Origin: CAVQCT01 sp964371785
Lineage (GTDB): Bacteria; Zixibacteria; MSB-5A5; GN15; FEB-12
DNA length: 64,000 nucleotides
Assembly (NCBI GenBank): GCA_964371785.1
Contig: CAYJOL010000002.1
Span: 186,001-250,000, forward strand
Reading direction: 5' to 3'
Of the stretch, positions 43,392-52,873 are shown in pieces. The notes under the pieces are model-generated. The model was not told the DNA's origin. It saw nothing but the letters and a program-made list of their open reading frames with translations, and made no database searches. Positions within the stretch are counted from its first letter, which is position 1; the number at the start of each line of letters is the position of its first letter. The position numbers and the translations under genes were made by a program.

Positions 43392-45502
43392 CCGGCACGT
43401 CCTGTCGGGTGACAGCTGTAGCACGCAGTGCTTAGATATTGATAGTTGCGAACGCCGGTATGGCGCGCATCGGTATCCGTCCGATTGTGTTCATGGCAAT
43501 CGATACACTCAAAAGTGGCAAAGGATGACGGAACGACATGACAATCCGCGCAGGTCGACCACCGTCCCGCGTGCGTGCCTGAATAGATCGGGAAATATTG
43601 AGAGTCATGGTCCCAGTTGGCCGGCGCCCAACCGCTTGTGGTATGGCAGGTTTGACAGTCAGTCGGGAATCCTGCCGCGGTATGGTTCGGATCCGTCGTC
43701 CCCTGATAATCCGTATTATGGCAGGCGAAGCAGGCGGTTGGTGTGCCCGTATAACCGCTACTATGACACGCTACGCAAGAAGCAGTAATATGTGCTCCGG
43801 TCAAAGCAAAGCCGGTGGTCGAATGGTCAAACGTAGTAGGGTTCCACGCGGTTGTCGTGTGGCAGTCGGTGCAAGTATGACTGAAATTGTTCTGCACGTG
43901 GTTCGGATCGCTCACACCGGCGAAATCGGTCGAGTGACATGAGTAGCAGTCGGCCGGCGTTCCGGCATATCCGCTGCTGTGACAGGAAATGCACGTAGCG
44001 GAGGCGTGCGCTCCGGTCAAAACAAAGCCGGTGGTCGAATGGTCAAACGTAGTAGGGTTCCACGCCGTCGTCGTATGGCAGTCGGTGCAAGTATGACTGA
44101 AATTGTTCTGCACGTGGTTTGGGTCGGTCACACCGGCGAAATCGGTCTGGTGGCATGAATAACAATCCGAAGGGGTACCGGCGTACCCTGCGGCATGACA
44201 GGAGACACAAGTCGCATTCACATGGGCCCCGGTCAACGCGAAGCCGGTAGCTGAATGGTCAAAGCTCGATGGACTCCACGCCGTCGTCGTATGGCAGTCG
44301 GTGCAAGTATGACTGAAATTGTTCTGCACGTGGTTTGGGTCGGTCACACCGGCGAAATCGGTCTGGTGGCATGAAAAACAATCCGAAGGGGTACCCGCGT
44401 ACCCTGCACTGTGACAGGAAATACAACTCGCACTCACATGGGCCCCGGTCAACGCGAAGCCGGTAGCTGAATGATCAAAGCTCGATGGACTCCATGCCGA
44501 AGTTGTATGGCAGTCGGTGCAAGTATGACTGAAATTATTCTGCACGTGGTTCGGGTCAGTCACTCCTGCAAAATCGGTCTGGTGACAGGAATAACAATCG
44601 GTCGACGTACCGGAGTACTGGGTCGCGTGACACGAGACGCACGCAACTTGTATATGAGCTCCGGTTAAGGGAAACGTTGTTGTGTTGTGATCGAATCGAG
44701 CCGGTTGCCACCCTACTATTGTATGGCATTGTTTGCAGTCATGAGAGAAACCGCCGGCTTCATGTGCCGGATCGGTGGTCGACGCAAAGTCGGTGCTGTG
44801 GCACGAGTAGCAGTCCGTGGACATGCTCGCGTAGCCGGTTGTATGACACTGATCACAGGCGACACCTTTGTGACCGCCGGTCAGAGGAAACGATGCTGAG
44901 TGAATAAAGTCGACATCACCCCACCCACCCGAAGCGGCGCGGTGACAAGTGGCACAATCGTTGGAAAACCCCACCAGTTGGTGGTTCGGCTCGGTGGTGG
45001 CAGCATAGGTTTCCGCGTGACATCCGTAGCAATTCACCGGTGTACCGGCGTACTCCTGACGGGCATAGCCGACATGGCAGGCCTCACAGTCTGCAACCGC
45101 ATGTGCCCCAGTCAGGGCAAATCCCCTTGCGGCATGCAAGTCCAGATTATTCTGCCGATTTTCCCAGTTGCGCGGTGCGTGACAGTTCTCGCAATTGGTG
45201 CCGAGTTGCCCGTGGTGTTGATCGGCATGGCAATCTACGCAGGATGTCCCTACCTTGCTGAAGATCGGACTCTTGTGGCAACCGGCACACGGAGCGGCAG
45301 CGTGAGCGCCGAGCAGCGGAAAACCGGTCGTCGCATGGTCAAAAAGCACACTGTCGCGCATTTTTGACCAGGAATCCGTGGTGTGACAGTCCTGACAATC
45401 CTGCTTGAGATTGCCATGGGGATTCTTCACCGTCGATTGTCCCACAATTATACTGCCCGCAAGCAGCAGCAAGGGAACTATGAATAATCCAAATCGTCTC
45501 AT
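43388..45502 (-). CDS. 28-heme c-type cytochrome with tandem repeats
   Basis: A 704-residue exported protein with a signal peptide (MRRFGLFIVPLLLLAGSIIVG) and 28 counted C-x-x-C-H motifs. Hemes occur in modules: CxxCH-(H-rich linker FDHSATGFALTGAH)-CxxCH-(YAGTPSDC)YSCH. A 72-residue (216-bp) unit repeats nearly identically about four times in the middle. The periodic histidines are probable second ligands. The ATG at 45502 is chosen for its AAGGAGGGG site. It starts 2 bases after the 20-heme gene. Periplasmic or outer-surface electron transfer is the likely role. Confidence 0.9.
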   Translation of the reverse strand: MRRFGLFIVPLLLLAGSIIVGQSTVKNPHGNLKQDCQDCHTTDSWSKMRDSVLFDHATTGFPLLGAHAAAPCAGCHKSPIFSKVGTSCVDCHADQHHGQLGTNCENCHAPRNWENRQNNLDLHAARGFALTGAHAVADCEACHVGYARQEYAGTPVNCYGCHAETYAATTEPNHQLVGFSNDCATCHRAASGGWGDVDFIHSASFPLTGGHKGVACDQCHTTGYASMSTDCYSCHSTDFASTTDPAHEAGGFSHDCKQCHTIVGWQPARFDHNTTTFPLTGAHIQVACVSCHATQYSGTSTDCYSCHQTDFAGVTDPNHVQNNFSHTCTDCHTTSAWSPSSFDHSATGFALTGAHVSASCISCHSAGYAGTPSDCFSCHQTDFAGVTDPNHVQNNFSHTCTDCHTTTAWSPSSFDHSATGFALTGAHVNATCVSCHAAGYAGTPSDCYSCHQTDFAGVTDPNHVQNNFSHTCTDCHTTTAWNPTTFDHSTTGFVLTGAHASATCISCHSSGYAGTPADCYSCHSTDFAGVSDPNHVQNNFSHTCTDCHTTTAWNPTTFDHSTTGFALTGAHITASCVACHSSGYTGTPTACFACHNTDYQGTTDPNHTAAGFPTDCQTCHTTSGWAPANWDHDSQYFPIYSGTHAGRWSTCADCHVVPSSFATFECIDCHEHNRTDTDARHTGVRNYQYLSTACYSCHPTGRAG
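43780..44640. repeat. 216-bp tandem repeats inside the 28-heme cytochrome gene
   Basis: A block beginning GTGCAAGTATGACTGAAATT recurs at about 43870, 44086, 44301 and 44517, i.e. every 216 bases (72 codons). The units stay in frame and each carries three heme motifs. Copies are almost identical at the DNA level, which points to recent duplication. Confidence 0.8.
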
Positions 45503-45504
45503 CT

Positions 45505-47160
45505 TCAACCCCTCCTTTCCGGGAGAGTGTTCCCATGGCATGAAACACAGGATGTATCAATCGGCTTATACTTCGCAAATTGTCCGAGACCATCGGTCAG
45601 GGTAGGGTGACACTTGCCACACGCGACATTTCTATGGGCCCCGTCGAGTTTAAATCTCGCGGACTGGTGATCGAACTTCGGCGCTTTCCAATTTACCGGC
45701 GTATGACAGCGCGAGCAATTTGTTGCGTCGTCCACGGCGAACTGCGCCCGATGGATATCGGCATGGCAGGTTTGACATTCCGTTTTGACACCGGCAAAAC
45801 GCATGGCGGTTCGATCGGCCGTTTTCGTTGAATCACCGTGACATTTGAAGCAACTGGTTTGCATGTGTTTTCCCTCCAATGGAAAGTCTGTCTTGGAATG
45901 ATCATAGTTTACCGCGTTCCAGGTCTCCACCGCGTGGCATAGTTCACAACCCGATGCCGCGACCAGTTTGTCCACCTGGCCATGGTGCGGATCCCGATGA
46001 CACGCGAGGCAGCGAGTCGAGACAAAAGCAAAAGTGAACTCGGCTTGCCCGGAGACGGACTTTTGCTGGTGACATGCCAGGCACGGGACCGCGCGGTGCG
46101 CACCGCGAAGCGGATAGTCCGTCGAATCGTGCTGCGCCATGAGGAAGTTGGCCGGCGAGAAACCGTTCACCGTGTGGCACTCTTCGCAGGCGCCTTTCGA
46201 AGTCCGCTTGACGAACTGGCCCCGATGGTAATCCGAGTGGCAATCGGTGCAGGCCGCAAATTTCAAAGCCTTCTTTGTTTGCCTGACCCCGTGGCACTTG
46301 TCACAGGCCACCGTGAAGTGTTTTCCCAACAGCGGATATCGGGTCCTGGAATGGTCGAAATTTGTAGTGTTTACCAGATGCCAGTCCTGGGTGTTGTGAC
46401 AGGAGCTGCAGTTTCCGCCCAGTTTTCCCTTGTGAGCATCAGTATGACAGTCGCTGCACTGGTTGAACATCAGTCCGGTCACCTTCATATAGTCCGTATC
46501 GTTGTCCAACGGACGATCCGTTTGCAGGGCGTGGCATTTCACGCAGTCGACTTTCAGGTGCTTGCCCGTCAATGCATACTTTGTCTTGTCGTGGTTGAAT
46601 CCAATAACCGGTTTCCAGACGGTCTGATTGTGACACTTGGAGCAATTGTCGCCAAGCTGTCCGCGGTGTTCATCGCGGTGGCAACTGGTGCAGGTTGGAT
46701 TCAACCCGAGATAGGTGCGGCTCGAATCGATGTGCTCGTCACTGCCGGCAGCTATTGATCCCATATATTTTGACTGATGGCACTCGCGACACTTGAGCGA
46801 TTCATGCTTGCCCAGCAAGACGAATCCCGCCAGTGAATGATCGAATGCCTTTTCCCCGCCTTTCCAATAAACGAGTGAGACGTCCCGGCCAAGGTGTTCG
46901 ACATGACACTTCTGACAGGTCTGATAATCCGGTCGGCCGTGCAGACCCTCGGCCGCTTCTTGCTCTTTCTTAATCCTGACATGACAGGCAAGACACTTCT
47001 CCGGAGCAAGCTCACGGTCGCCGCTATGACACTTAGAGCAGTCGGTCACGCCTTCAAGGAAAGCGTGCGCGCGGCTGAGCTCTCCCGGGGAGAGCTGCGC
47101 TTTGGCGCCTGCCGCCGTTAACAGCAGGAGTGATGTCATGATAATATATCTCCTCACCAT
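45505..47160 (-). CDS. 20-heme c-type cytochrome
   Basis: A 551-residue exported protein with a signal peptide (about 1-22, MVRRYIIMTSLLLL...AKA) and 20 counted C-x-x-C-H motifs. Recurrent FDHSKTDFPLEGKHM-like segments supply candidate distal histidines. It has no long near-identical repeats, unlike its neighbour. The start overlaps the stop of the cytochrome b gene. A second ATG seven codons later is possible but would leave the signal peptide without positive charge. It probably carries electrons across the periplasm. Confidence 0.9.
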   Translation of the reverse strand: MVRRYIIMTSLLLLTAAGAKAQLSPGELSRAHAFLEGVTDCSKCHSGDRELAPEKCLACHVRIKKEQEAAEGLHGRPDYQTCQKCHVEHLGRDVSLVYWKGGEKAFDHSLAGFVLLGKHESLKCRECHQSKYMGSIAAGSDEHIDSSRTYLGLNPTCTSCHRDEHRGQLGDNCSKCHNQTVWKPVIGFNHDKTKYALTGKHLKVDCVKCHALQTDRPLDNDTDYMKVTGLMFNQCSDCHTDAHKGKLGGNCSSCHNTQDWHLVNTTNFDHSRTRYPLLGKHFTVACDKCHGVRQTKKALKFAACTDCHSDYHRGQFVKRTSKGACEECHTVNGFSPANFLMAQHDSTDYPLRGAHRAVPCLACHQQKSVSGQAEFTFAFVSTRCLACHRDPHHGQVDKLVAASGCELCHAVETWNAVNYDHSKTDFPLEGKHMQTSCFKCHGDSTKTADRTAMRFAGVKTECQTCHADIHRAQFAVDDATNCSRCHTPVNWKAPKFDHQSARFKLDGAHRNVACGKCHPTLTDGLGQFAKYKPIDTSCVSCHGNTLPERRG

Positions 47161-48083
47161 GCCCAGCCGTACCCGGTCCAGATGGCCACGCCTATATGCA
47201 CCAACATGATAAGATACATGACAATTGCAAACGGTTTATGAATAACATGCCAATAGTGGAAAACCTGTTGCACGTGCGGGAGCAGAGATATTCTCCGCTG
47301 AAGATGCGCACGTTGAAACGCCATACGCGTGAACTCGCGCATCTCGCGCCCGGGCAACGGAAAAGCAATCCGGATCCGGTGTACAAACCTGCGCCGTGAC
47401 CCGAAGCGAAAAAGGTCCGTTACCAAAAGCAGGATAACGGCGCGAAAGGCCCCGCCGCGAAACCCCGAGGTGAATTGACTGGCGACGGTTTCCAGCTTGG
47501 AAACCGCGGCGTCATCGAGATGAAATCGTTCTTTGAGTTTGCCGGTCATTTCTGCGGAAAGATGCTCCAGGTCCTGCAGGCCAAGTTCCGTGCCATGGAT
47601 GTTCCGCGGAATCTGAAGATAAAGGTACCGGCCGAAATATCCGCTGAGCGCGACCGCAACCATCGACCAGAACGCCACGGCCACCAGTCCCTGGACTTTG
47701 AACGACGTGTGCAAGATGATAAGTAACGGACCTATTATGCCAAGGTAAATGTGCAGGCGAAGCAGCGTCTGCAAAGAAATCTTACGGCCCATCAGTTTGG
47801 TTCGTTTGCGGAGCGAATACACCAACATCAGGATCATCATCGCCGCGCCCGCGTAGCCAAACGCGAGACCACGCGTCCCGGCGGGCCGAAGGACGCGGTA
47901 AGCGTCTTCGTGAGGTCGTTCAACGTATGGGGACGTGTAATATCTGTACCCGTCGACTACGAACCACGTGAGCAATGCAAACGAAATAATATAGACTGCC
48001 CAGAGTAACACGTTTTTGTGCCCGGGTCGGGGACCCGGCTGGCTGGAAATCGGTTCCCGAACTGTTTCTAATGATACGTGCAT
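47154..48083 (-). CDS. Membrane cytochrome b-like protein of the multiheme operon
   Basis: A 309-residue protein with about five membrane segments. Histidines within or at the edge of membrane helices (LLRLHIYLG, LLIILHTSF, QVFHYWHVIHKPF and YLIMLVHIGV) could ligate two b hemes. The cytoplasmic loop (about 165-240) is polar. It resembles quinol-linked cytochrome b or b561-like subunits that pass electrons to periplasmic cytochromes, but the family is not certain. It is the first gene of the operon and has AGGAAGGG upstream of its ATG. Confidence 0.7.
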   Translation of the reverse strand: MHVSLETVREPISSQPGPRPGHKNVLLWAVYIISFALLTWFVVDGYRYYTSPYVERPHEDAYRVLRPAGTRGLAFGYAGAAMMILMLVYSLRKRTKLMGRKISLQTLLRLHIYLGIIGPLLIILHTSFKVQGLVAVAFWSMVAVALSGYFGRYLYLQIPRNIHGTELGLQDLEHLSAEMTGKLKERFHLDDAAVSKLETVASQFTSGFRGGAFRAVILLLVTDLFRFGSRRRFVHRIRIAFPLPGREMREFTRMAFQRAHLQRRISLLPHVQQVFHYWHVIHKPFAIVMYLIMLVHIGVAIWTGYGWAW

Positions 48084-48984
48084 GGGGACGATTCCCTTCC
48101 TGTAAGTTAACTCGTGTGCAGTCTTGTTGTTACATGCCTAATCGTGAGGGCGGGCACTTAATGTGGATTACCTGGGTAGAGTATCGGCAGTTCCAGTCCC
48201 GGAATGAAGACAAAAAAGCGTGAATTACACCAGCAAATATTGCCAACTGCCGTGCCCTATACCCTCGCACCTGGCGTCTACCCGAATGAGCAGGGCCAAA
48301 TACCCTGGGCAAAAGTTCACAAACCAATTAGCAAACTACGTCCTGTACCATGCCTTCTTGAATTCCACGGTTAACTGCCTTGAAAAGAGGCACTTCCACC
48401 ATTCCCATGTTCTCACAGCGAGATGTGCACGCGCACACGATCGATGCAATCTATCGATCCGGCCCAACGTAACCTTCGTCACAAAATTCCCGTTACGTTT
48501 CCCTCGAGCCAGAAGGAATTAATCAGCTATGGCGTTTTTCTGCAACAAAAAACCTCTGGGAAGTATTTGAGAAAAGGACCTGAAACTGTCCACATTTGAC
48601 GCATCCGGTTCAGTCGGACCGACGCGCTGGAAGTAAGAAATGATTGGGCGCTAACTGTTTTCATACTTCGAAGAGGCTAAGCGAGCTAAGAGTTAACCAC
48701 ATTGGTTATACGATGCAAAACACGATCAGACGCACTAAGGTTTGCGAAAATCTCTGCCTCGGGGGGAAAAATCGCGGTCCGCATCCGTGCTGCCGGCAGA
48801 AATCGCGGCTGTGAATCCGTATGCATTAACGACTGTTGTGGCCTACAATGCCCTCCGGACTGATTTGACGGCACTCCCAATGCGCATAAATTTGCACAGG
48901 AACAATTCAATCCCGGCGTGAGGATTGAAAAAAAGGGACAGGCGTATGGTACGCCTGTCCCCTGGCAAGACAATGCTGTCCACC
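48084..48984. other. Long intergenic region
   Basis: About 900 bases with no supported gene. It must contain the promoter of the cytochrome operon at its left and the protease terminator at its right end (48928-48961). A minus-strand frame at 48686-48973 lacks a ribosome-binding site and resembles no family. No riboswitch was recognised. Confidence 0.5.
48928..48961 (-). terminator. Rho-independent terminator of the subtilase gene
   Basis: A 12-bp perfect stem (GGGACAGGCGTA with TACGCCTGTCCC, 3-base loop) at 48935-48961, followed on the minus strand by seven T. It lies 24 bases after the protease stop codon. Confidence 0.9.
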
Positions 48985-51429
48985 TTACTTAATCAAAATC
49001 ATCTTTCTGGCGTCGACCATGTTATCTGCCTGTAGGCGATAGAAGTACACGCCAGAAGAGTTGTTTGTGGCATCCCAGGTAACCGTGTGCTCGCCGCCGA
49101 CCATAAACTCGTCGACTAACGTAGCTACCTTCTGCCCGGCGGCGTTGTACACCACAAGGGTCACATGCGCAGCCTGAGGAATTATGAAATCAATCTGAGT
49201 GGTCGGATTGAAAGGATTGGGGTAGTTCTGGGTCAGCCCGAACGTGAGTGGCAGGTCCTCACCGATCTGGATCGAATTATTCGACGCCATACCTTCGGAC
49301 GCGCCGAATACTGTGCCACTCTCACATACTTTGGTCTCCACGTTTGATCCCGGTGCATAGGTATTCGTGGCATGGGTCACGTTGGTGACCTCGAAGCAGT
49401 ACTCTATAGTGCAGTTCTTCTTGGTCGCGCTGGTATTGAATGTGACCGTGCCATTGGCGCCTGTTACGCCACTACCCGTACCACCGGTCGGTCCGGTCGC
49501 CGTGATATAAACCGTCGCATTGGCCAGCGGCTGATTGTTGCCGTCGACAATAGTGATGGTTGCATATCCGGTGCAACGAGTCCTGACCGTCGTACGCCAC
49601 ACAGTGATATCACTGACGTGCATGGTTGACACTGTCGGATTAGTCACCGTGATATAGTTCGTCTTGGTGTTAGTGTCCGAACCATAGGCGTTGGTTGCTG
49701 TCAGCGCAACCGTGTAGGTTCCGGCGGAGGCATATGTGTGCGACGGATTCTGGGCGGTCGAAGTCCCGCCGTCACCGAATGTCCAGCTCCAGCTGGTCGG
49801 GCTGTTGGTCGACAGGTCGGTGAAACTAACAGCCAGAGGCGCATATCCTGAGGTCGGCGTGCCGGAAAAATCGGCCACTGGCGGGTTCTGCGGTGGAGTA
49901 GTGACGGTAATGTAATTCGTCTTCGTATTGGTATCCGAACCATACGCGTTGGTCGCGGTCAGCGATACCGTGTAGACTCCGGCGGATGCATACGTATGCG
50001 ACGGATTCTGAGCGGTCGAAGTCCCGCCGTCACCGAATGTCCAGCTCCAGCTGGTTGGACCGTTGGTCGACAGGTCAGTGAAGCTGACTGCAAGCGGCGC
50101 GTTACCTGAGGTCGGCGTGCCGGAGAAATCGGCCACCGGCGGGTTCTGCGGCGGAGTCAGTGACTGCAGAGCCGCATCGGCGTTCACCAGACCATAGCCA
50201 TACAACTGGTCCCATCCAGCCGTTCCGAGGTCCTCAGCCGTGTTCTGGATAGCGTCTCTCACCTGTTGTGGGGTAAGCGTACCGCCGGATTTAGCGATAA
50301 GCAATGCCGCCACGCCGGCAACATGTGGTGATGCCATCGACGTCCCCTGGTAGAAGTAGTAACCAAAGGTCGTGTAGTTCGGTGCGGCAAAAGTGTTCTG
50401 AAGCACACCATCGACGTAACCGTCGCCGTTCTGGTCAACATTGACATCGCCGCCTGGTGCACAAATGTCAATTGTCGAACCATAGCTTGAGTAGTATGCG
50501 AGCGTCTTGTCGTAACGCACGGCGGACACCGAAATACATTCCGGATACGCGGCGGGGTACTGTGGTGCGGAAGTACCGGCGTTTCCGGCCGCGCAGACCA
50601 CGGTGACGCCCGCGTTGTAGGCATTCACTACGGCGCTTTGCAGGGTGGTGCTGCCCACCGCGCCGCCAAGACTCATGTTTATTACTTTGGCACCGTGACT
50701 AGTCGCCCAGTTGATGCCATCGGAGATTGCGGTCAGCGTGCCGGTCCCCTGTGAATTGAGAACTTTAATCGGCATAATTGTGGCATTATACGCGACACCC
50801 ACACACCCAAGTGAATTATTGGTGGTTTGGGCGATTGTTCCCGCTACATGTGTACCATGACCGTTGTCATCGTTCGGATGAGTGTCGAGGTTCACAAAAT
50901 CGTAACCGGCCACGAAGTTGGTTCCGGCAAGATCCGGGGCCAGGCCGTAAGATCCGTAGTTCTCATACGCCACGCCCACATCGATTACCGCTACGACGAC
51001 CCCCGAGCCGCTGGATTGATCCCAGGCCGCGGGCATGTGTATCTGCGGCATATGCCACTGATAGGAGTAATACGTGTCGTTCGGCGTCATGAAGGCATGA
51101 TAGAGGTAATTCGGCTCCGCATACTCAACATCGGGATCGGCGTTGAGAGTCGTAACCATCGATTCGACCGTCTGACCTGGGGGCACTGCCACAAGCGTGT
51201 AGTGACTCAGGTCGCTTGTCTGAATAACCGAGAGCGCTTTTGACGCGGCAATGCTACTGCTCGTTTTTCCGTCGGTAGCTGACTTAAATTTGACCACTAC
51301 CTGTCCCGGGACATATTCCGGGCCGGTATAGTTCATATTCGATGTGACAGTCTGGAAATCCGGGGCGGCAAAACCGAGGCTTGCCAGGAAAATCAAAGCT
51401 ACTGCGATCAATAAAACTTTCGTTCCCAT
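48985..51429 (-). CDS. Secreted subtilisin-like protease with PKD domains and C-terminal sorting domain
   Basis: An 814-residue S8 peptidase with a signal peptide (about 1-21), a propeptide (about 35-110, YVPGQVVVKFKS) and the catalytic triad Asp150 (VIDVGV), His191 (GHGTH) and Ser364 (GTSMASPH). Two PKD domains follow (ADFSGTPTSGNAPLAVSFTD and a near copy, 86 residues apart), then an Ig-like region. The end carries the NYPNPFNPTT motif and VYNAAGQKVATLV...SGVYFYRL, a FlgD/type IX-like sorting domain. It is probably secreted and attached to the cell surface. CAGGAG precedes the ATG and a strong terminator follows. Confidence 0.92.
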   Translation of the reverse strand: MGTKVLLIAVALIFLASLGFAAPDFQTVTSNMNYTGPEYVPGQVVVKFKSATDGKTSSSIAASKALSVIQTSDLSHYTLVAVPPGQTVESMVTTLNADPDVEYAEPNYLYHAFMTPNDTYYSYQWHMPQIHMPAAWDQSSGSGVVVAVIDVGVAYENYGSYGLAPDLAGTNFVAGYDFVNLDTHPNDDNGHGTHVAGTIAQTTNNSLGCVGVAYNATIMPIKVLNSQGTGTLTAISDGINWATSHGAKVINMSLGGAVGSTTLQSAVVNAYNAGVTVVCAAGNAGTSAPQYPAAYPECISVSAVRYDKTLAYYSSYGSTIDICAPGGDVNVDQNGDGYVDGVLQNTFAAPNYTTFGYYFYQGTSMASPHVAGVAALLIAKSGGTLTPQQVRDAIQNTAEDLGTAGWDQLYGYGLVNADAALQSLTPPQNPPVADFSGTPTSGNAPLAVSFTDLSTNGPTSWSWTFGDGGTSTAQNPSHTYASAGVYTVSLTATNAYGSDTNTKTNYITVTTPPQNPPVADFSGTPTSGYAPLAVSFTDLSTNSPTSWSWTFGDGGTSTAQNPSHTYASAGTYTVALTATNAYGSDTNTKTNYITVTNPTVSTMHVSDITVWRTTVRTRCTGYATITIVDGNNQPLANATVYITATGPTGGTGSGVTGANGTVTFNTSATKKNCTIEYCFEVTNVTHATNTYAPGSNVETKVCESGTVFGASEGMASNNSIQIGEDLPLTFGLTQNYPNPFNPTTQIDFIIPQAAHVTLVVYNAAGQKVATLVDEFMVGGEHTVTWDATNNSSGVYFYRLQADNMVDARKMILIK
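49649..50164. repeat. 258-bp direct repeat encoding two PKD domains
   Basis: Two consecutive, highly similar copies with a period of 258 bases (86 codons) encode the PKD domains of the subtilase. For example, GTCCAGCTCCAGCTGGT occurs at 49781 and again at 50039. Confidence 0.75.
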
Positions 51430-52062
51430 TTGATGCTCCTGAATGTGAGGTTTGATACTCAGAGAATAGGAGTGCGATCAGAGTTTCGTTTCCGGGACAT
51501 TTCTCCTTTCCTGGCGCAGTAAAAATGCTGAATGAACTCGATCATTATAATGGTGCAACGTATCGGAATAAAATTTTTCCTTGTACGCAAGACAATGCTT
51601 CCGAACACCGAGAACTGATGTTCTCTGTTCTCACATTTTCGAACGAAGCGGTAACTGTGAATGGAACGACAACGCCTCTCAACCCTCGCGGTAAAATGTC
51701 CCGCACAAAACATAAGAGCGTCACGATCCTATTGCGTAGGTCATCAAAAACGAGGAATCTGACTCAGTCACTCAAGCAAATGACACAGAATGGGTCCTGA
51801 TTGTTACTCAGTCTGTTATTGATCAAGTGTTCATTTGAGCGTGTTTGAACGCTCATTAGAAAATAGAATATCGTGACTCGGGCCGCAAGGTTTTTTTGCA
51901 CTTAACGTCGATAACCAACTCATCATTGCCTATATAGGCGACTTACTCTGCCCTCATACTTGAAGATTCGAGCTAAAACACGGATGCCGACAGTGGGCTA
52001 GCCGAGTCCGTAACCTCCCCACTGCCGGCGTTATCTACGAAGGATTTCTCCTGACTGTGATC
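51430..52062. other. Intergenic region with two hairpins
   Basis: About 630 bases without a supported gene. A short inverted repeat GAGAAC-TGAT-GTTCTC lies at 51610-51625, and a larger hairpin at 51986-52029. Frames at 51459-51800 lack ribosome-binding sites and similarity. Confidence 0.5.
51986..52029 (-). terminator. Hairpin downstream of the membrane-protein gene
   Basis: GCCG-a-CAGTGGG pairs with CCCACTG-c-CGGC around a 20-base loop. It lies 34 bases after the stop of the minus-strand gene at 52063. No long T-tract follows, so it may be an RNA end-stabiliser rather than a terminator. Confidence 0.35.
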
Positions 52063-52626
52063 TCAGGCTTTAGGCCAGAGCCAACCAAATACGCCGGCGG
52101 TCACCAGAGCATATAGCAGACCGTCGAACATCGATTTAATGGTCGTGCACCAATTGCGGCTGTACCAGATCGAATCCTGACAGAGAGCGAGGGAGTAGCC
52201 CATGAAGGCTGCACAGCCGACATACCGAAATACGCTTAAATACGACGCTCCCCAGCCAAGAGCGTGGAAGCCGATGTACGACGCAAAAATAGAGATCACG
52301 AGACTATAGATGAACCAGAGGACGAGACTTTTCCCCATGCTTGGTGGTCCATTCTTGACGAATGTCATGATCGCCACCGGCCCCTTGGTCATCTTCTCAA
52401 GGAATTCCGGCGATTTCATTGCCTTGGCCGTACCTGCATGAGGCAGGAAGTAATCACCGGGTGGGATGGTGAACTGGCGAAGCGACGCCATTACTCCATC
52501 TTCATCAGGGAGTTTTCTAAAATCGTTCTTGTGATAGGTGAAAATCATGTGAACAACGGCGCTAACTATGAACACGAATACTGCCGAGAGCAGAATCGGC
52601 AACCACAACGCTGTGAGAAAGTCCAT
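52063..52626 (-). CDS. Conserved membrane protein of unknown function
   Basis: A 187-residue protein with an N-terminal membrane segment (about 5-30). A soluble stretch (about 33-95, KNDFRKLPDEDGVMASLRQFTIPPGDYFLPH) follows, then three more membrane segments. The pattern is conserved-looking, but I do not recognise a named family. AGGAGG lies ten bases before the ATG. No operon partner is present. Confidence 0.75.
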   Translation of the reverse strand: MDFLTALWLPILLSAVFVFIVSAVVHMIFTYHKNDFRKLPDEDGVMASLRQFTIPPGDYFLPHAGTAKAMKSPEFLEKMTKGPVAIMTFVKNGPPSMGKSLVLWFIYSLVISIFASYIGFHALGWGASYLSVFRYVGCAAFMGYSLALCQDSIWYSRNWCTTIKSMFDGLLYALVTAGVFGWLWPKA

Positions 52627-52873
52627 GACTCATACCTCCTGGGTTTGTCAGATTTTCGCAGTCAGGCGCGCGGTGCAATGTGATAGTTTCTGATGCGGCT
52701 AAAATAGGCAGTCCAAGTCCTTTATGCAATAAAACAATTGATACATTAAAAATCCTGGGCCCCGGAAAAGCTCAAAAGAAGTGACCTCTCCCGTACCCCG
52801 ATGGAGGCAGTCAGGGTGACTATGTAGCGATTGCGATCTCAGAATCCTGACCAGGATCCTGCGTAAAGTCGTT

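Noticed and set aside
43780..44640. CRISPR-like repeat array
   Set aside because: The 216-bp units are translated in frame as heme-binding modules with no spacers.
48686..48973. 95-residue minus-strand ORF in the intergenic region
   Set aside because: No ribosome-binding site or similarity, and it overlaps the protease terminator.
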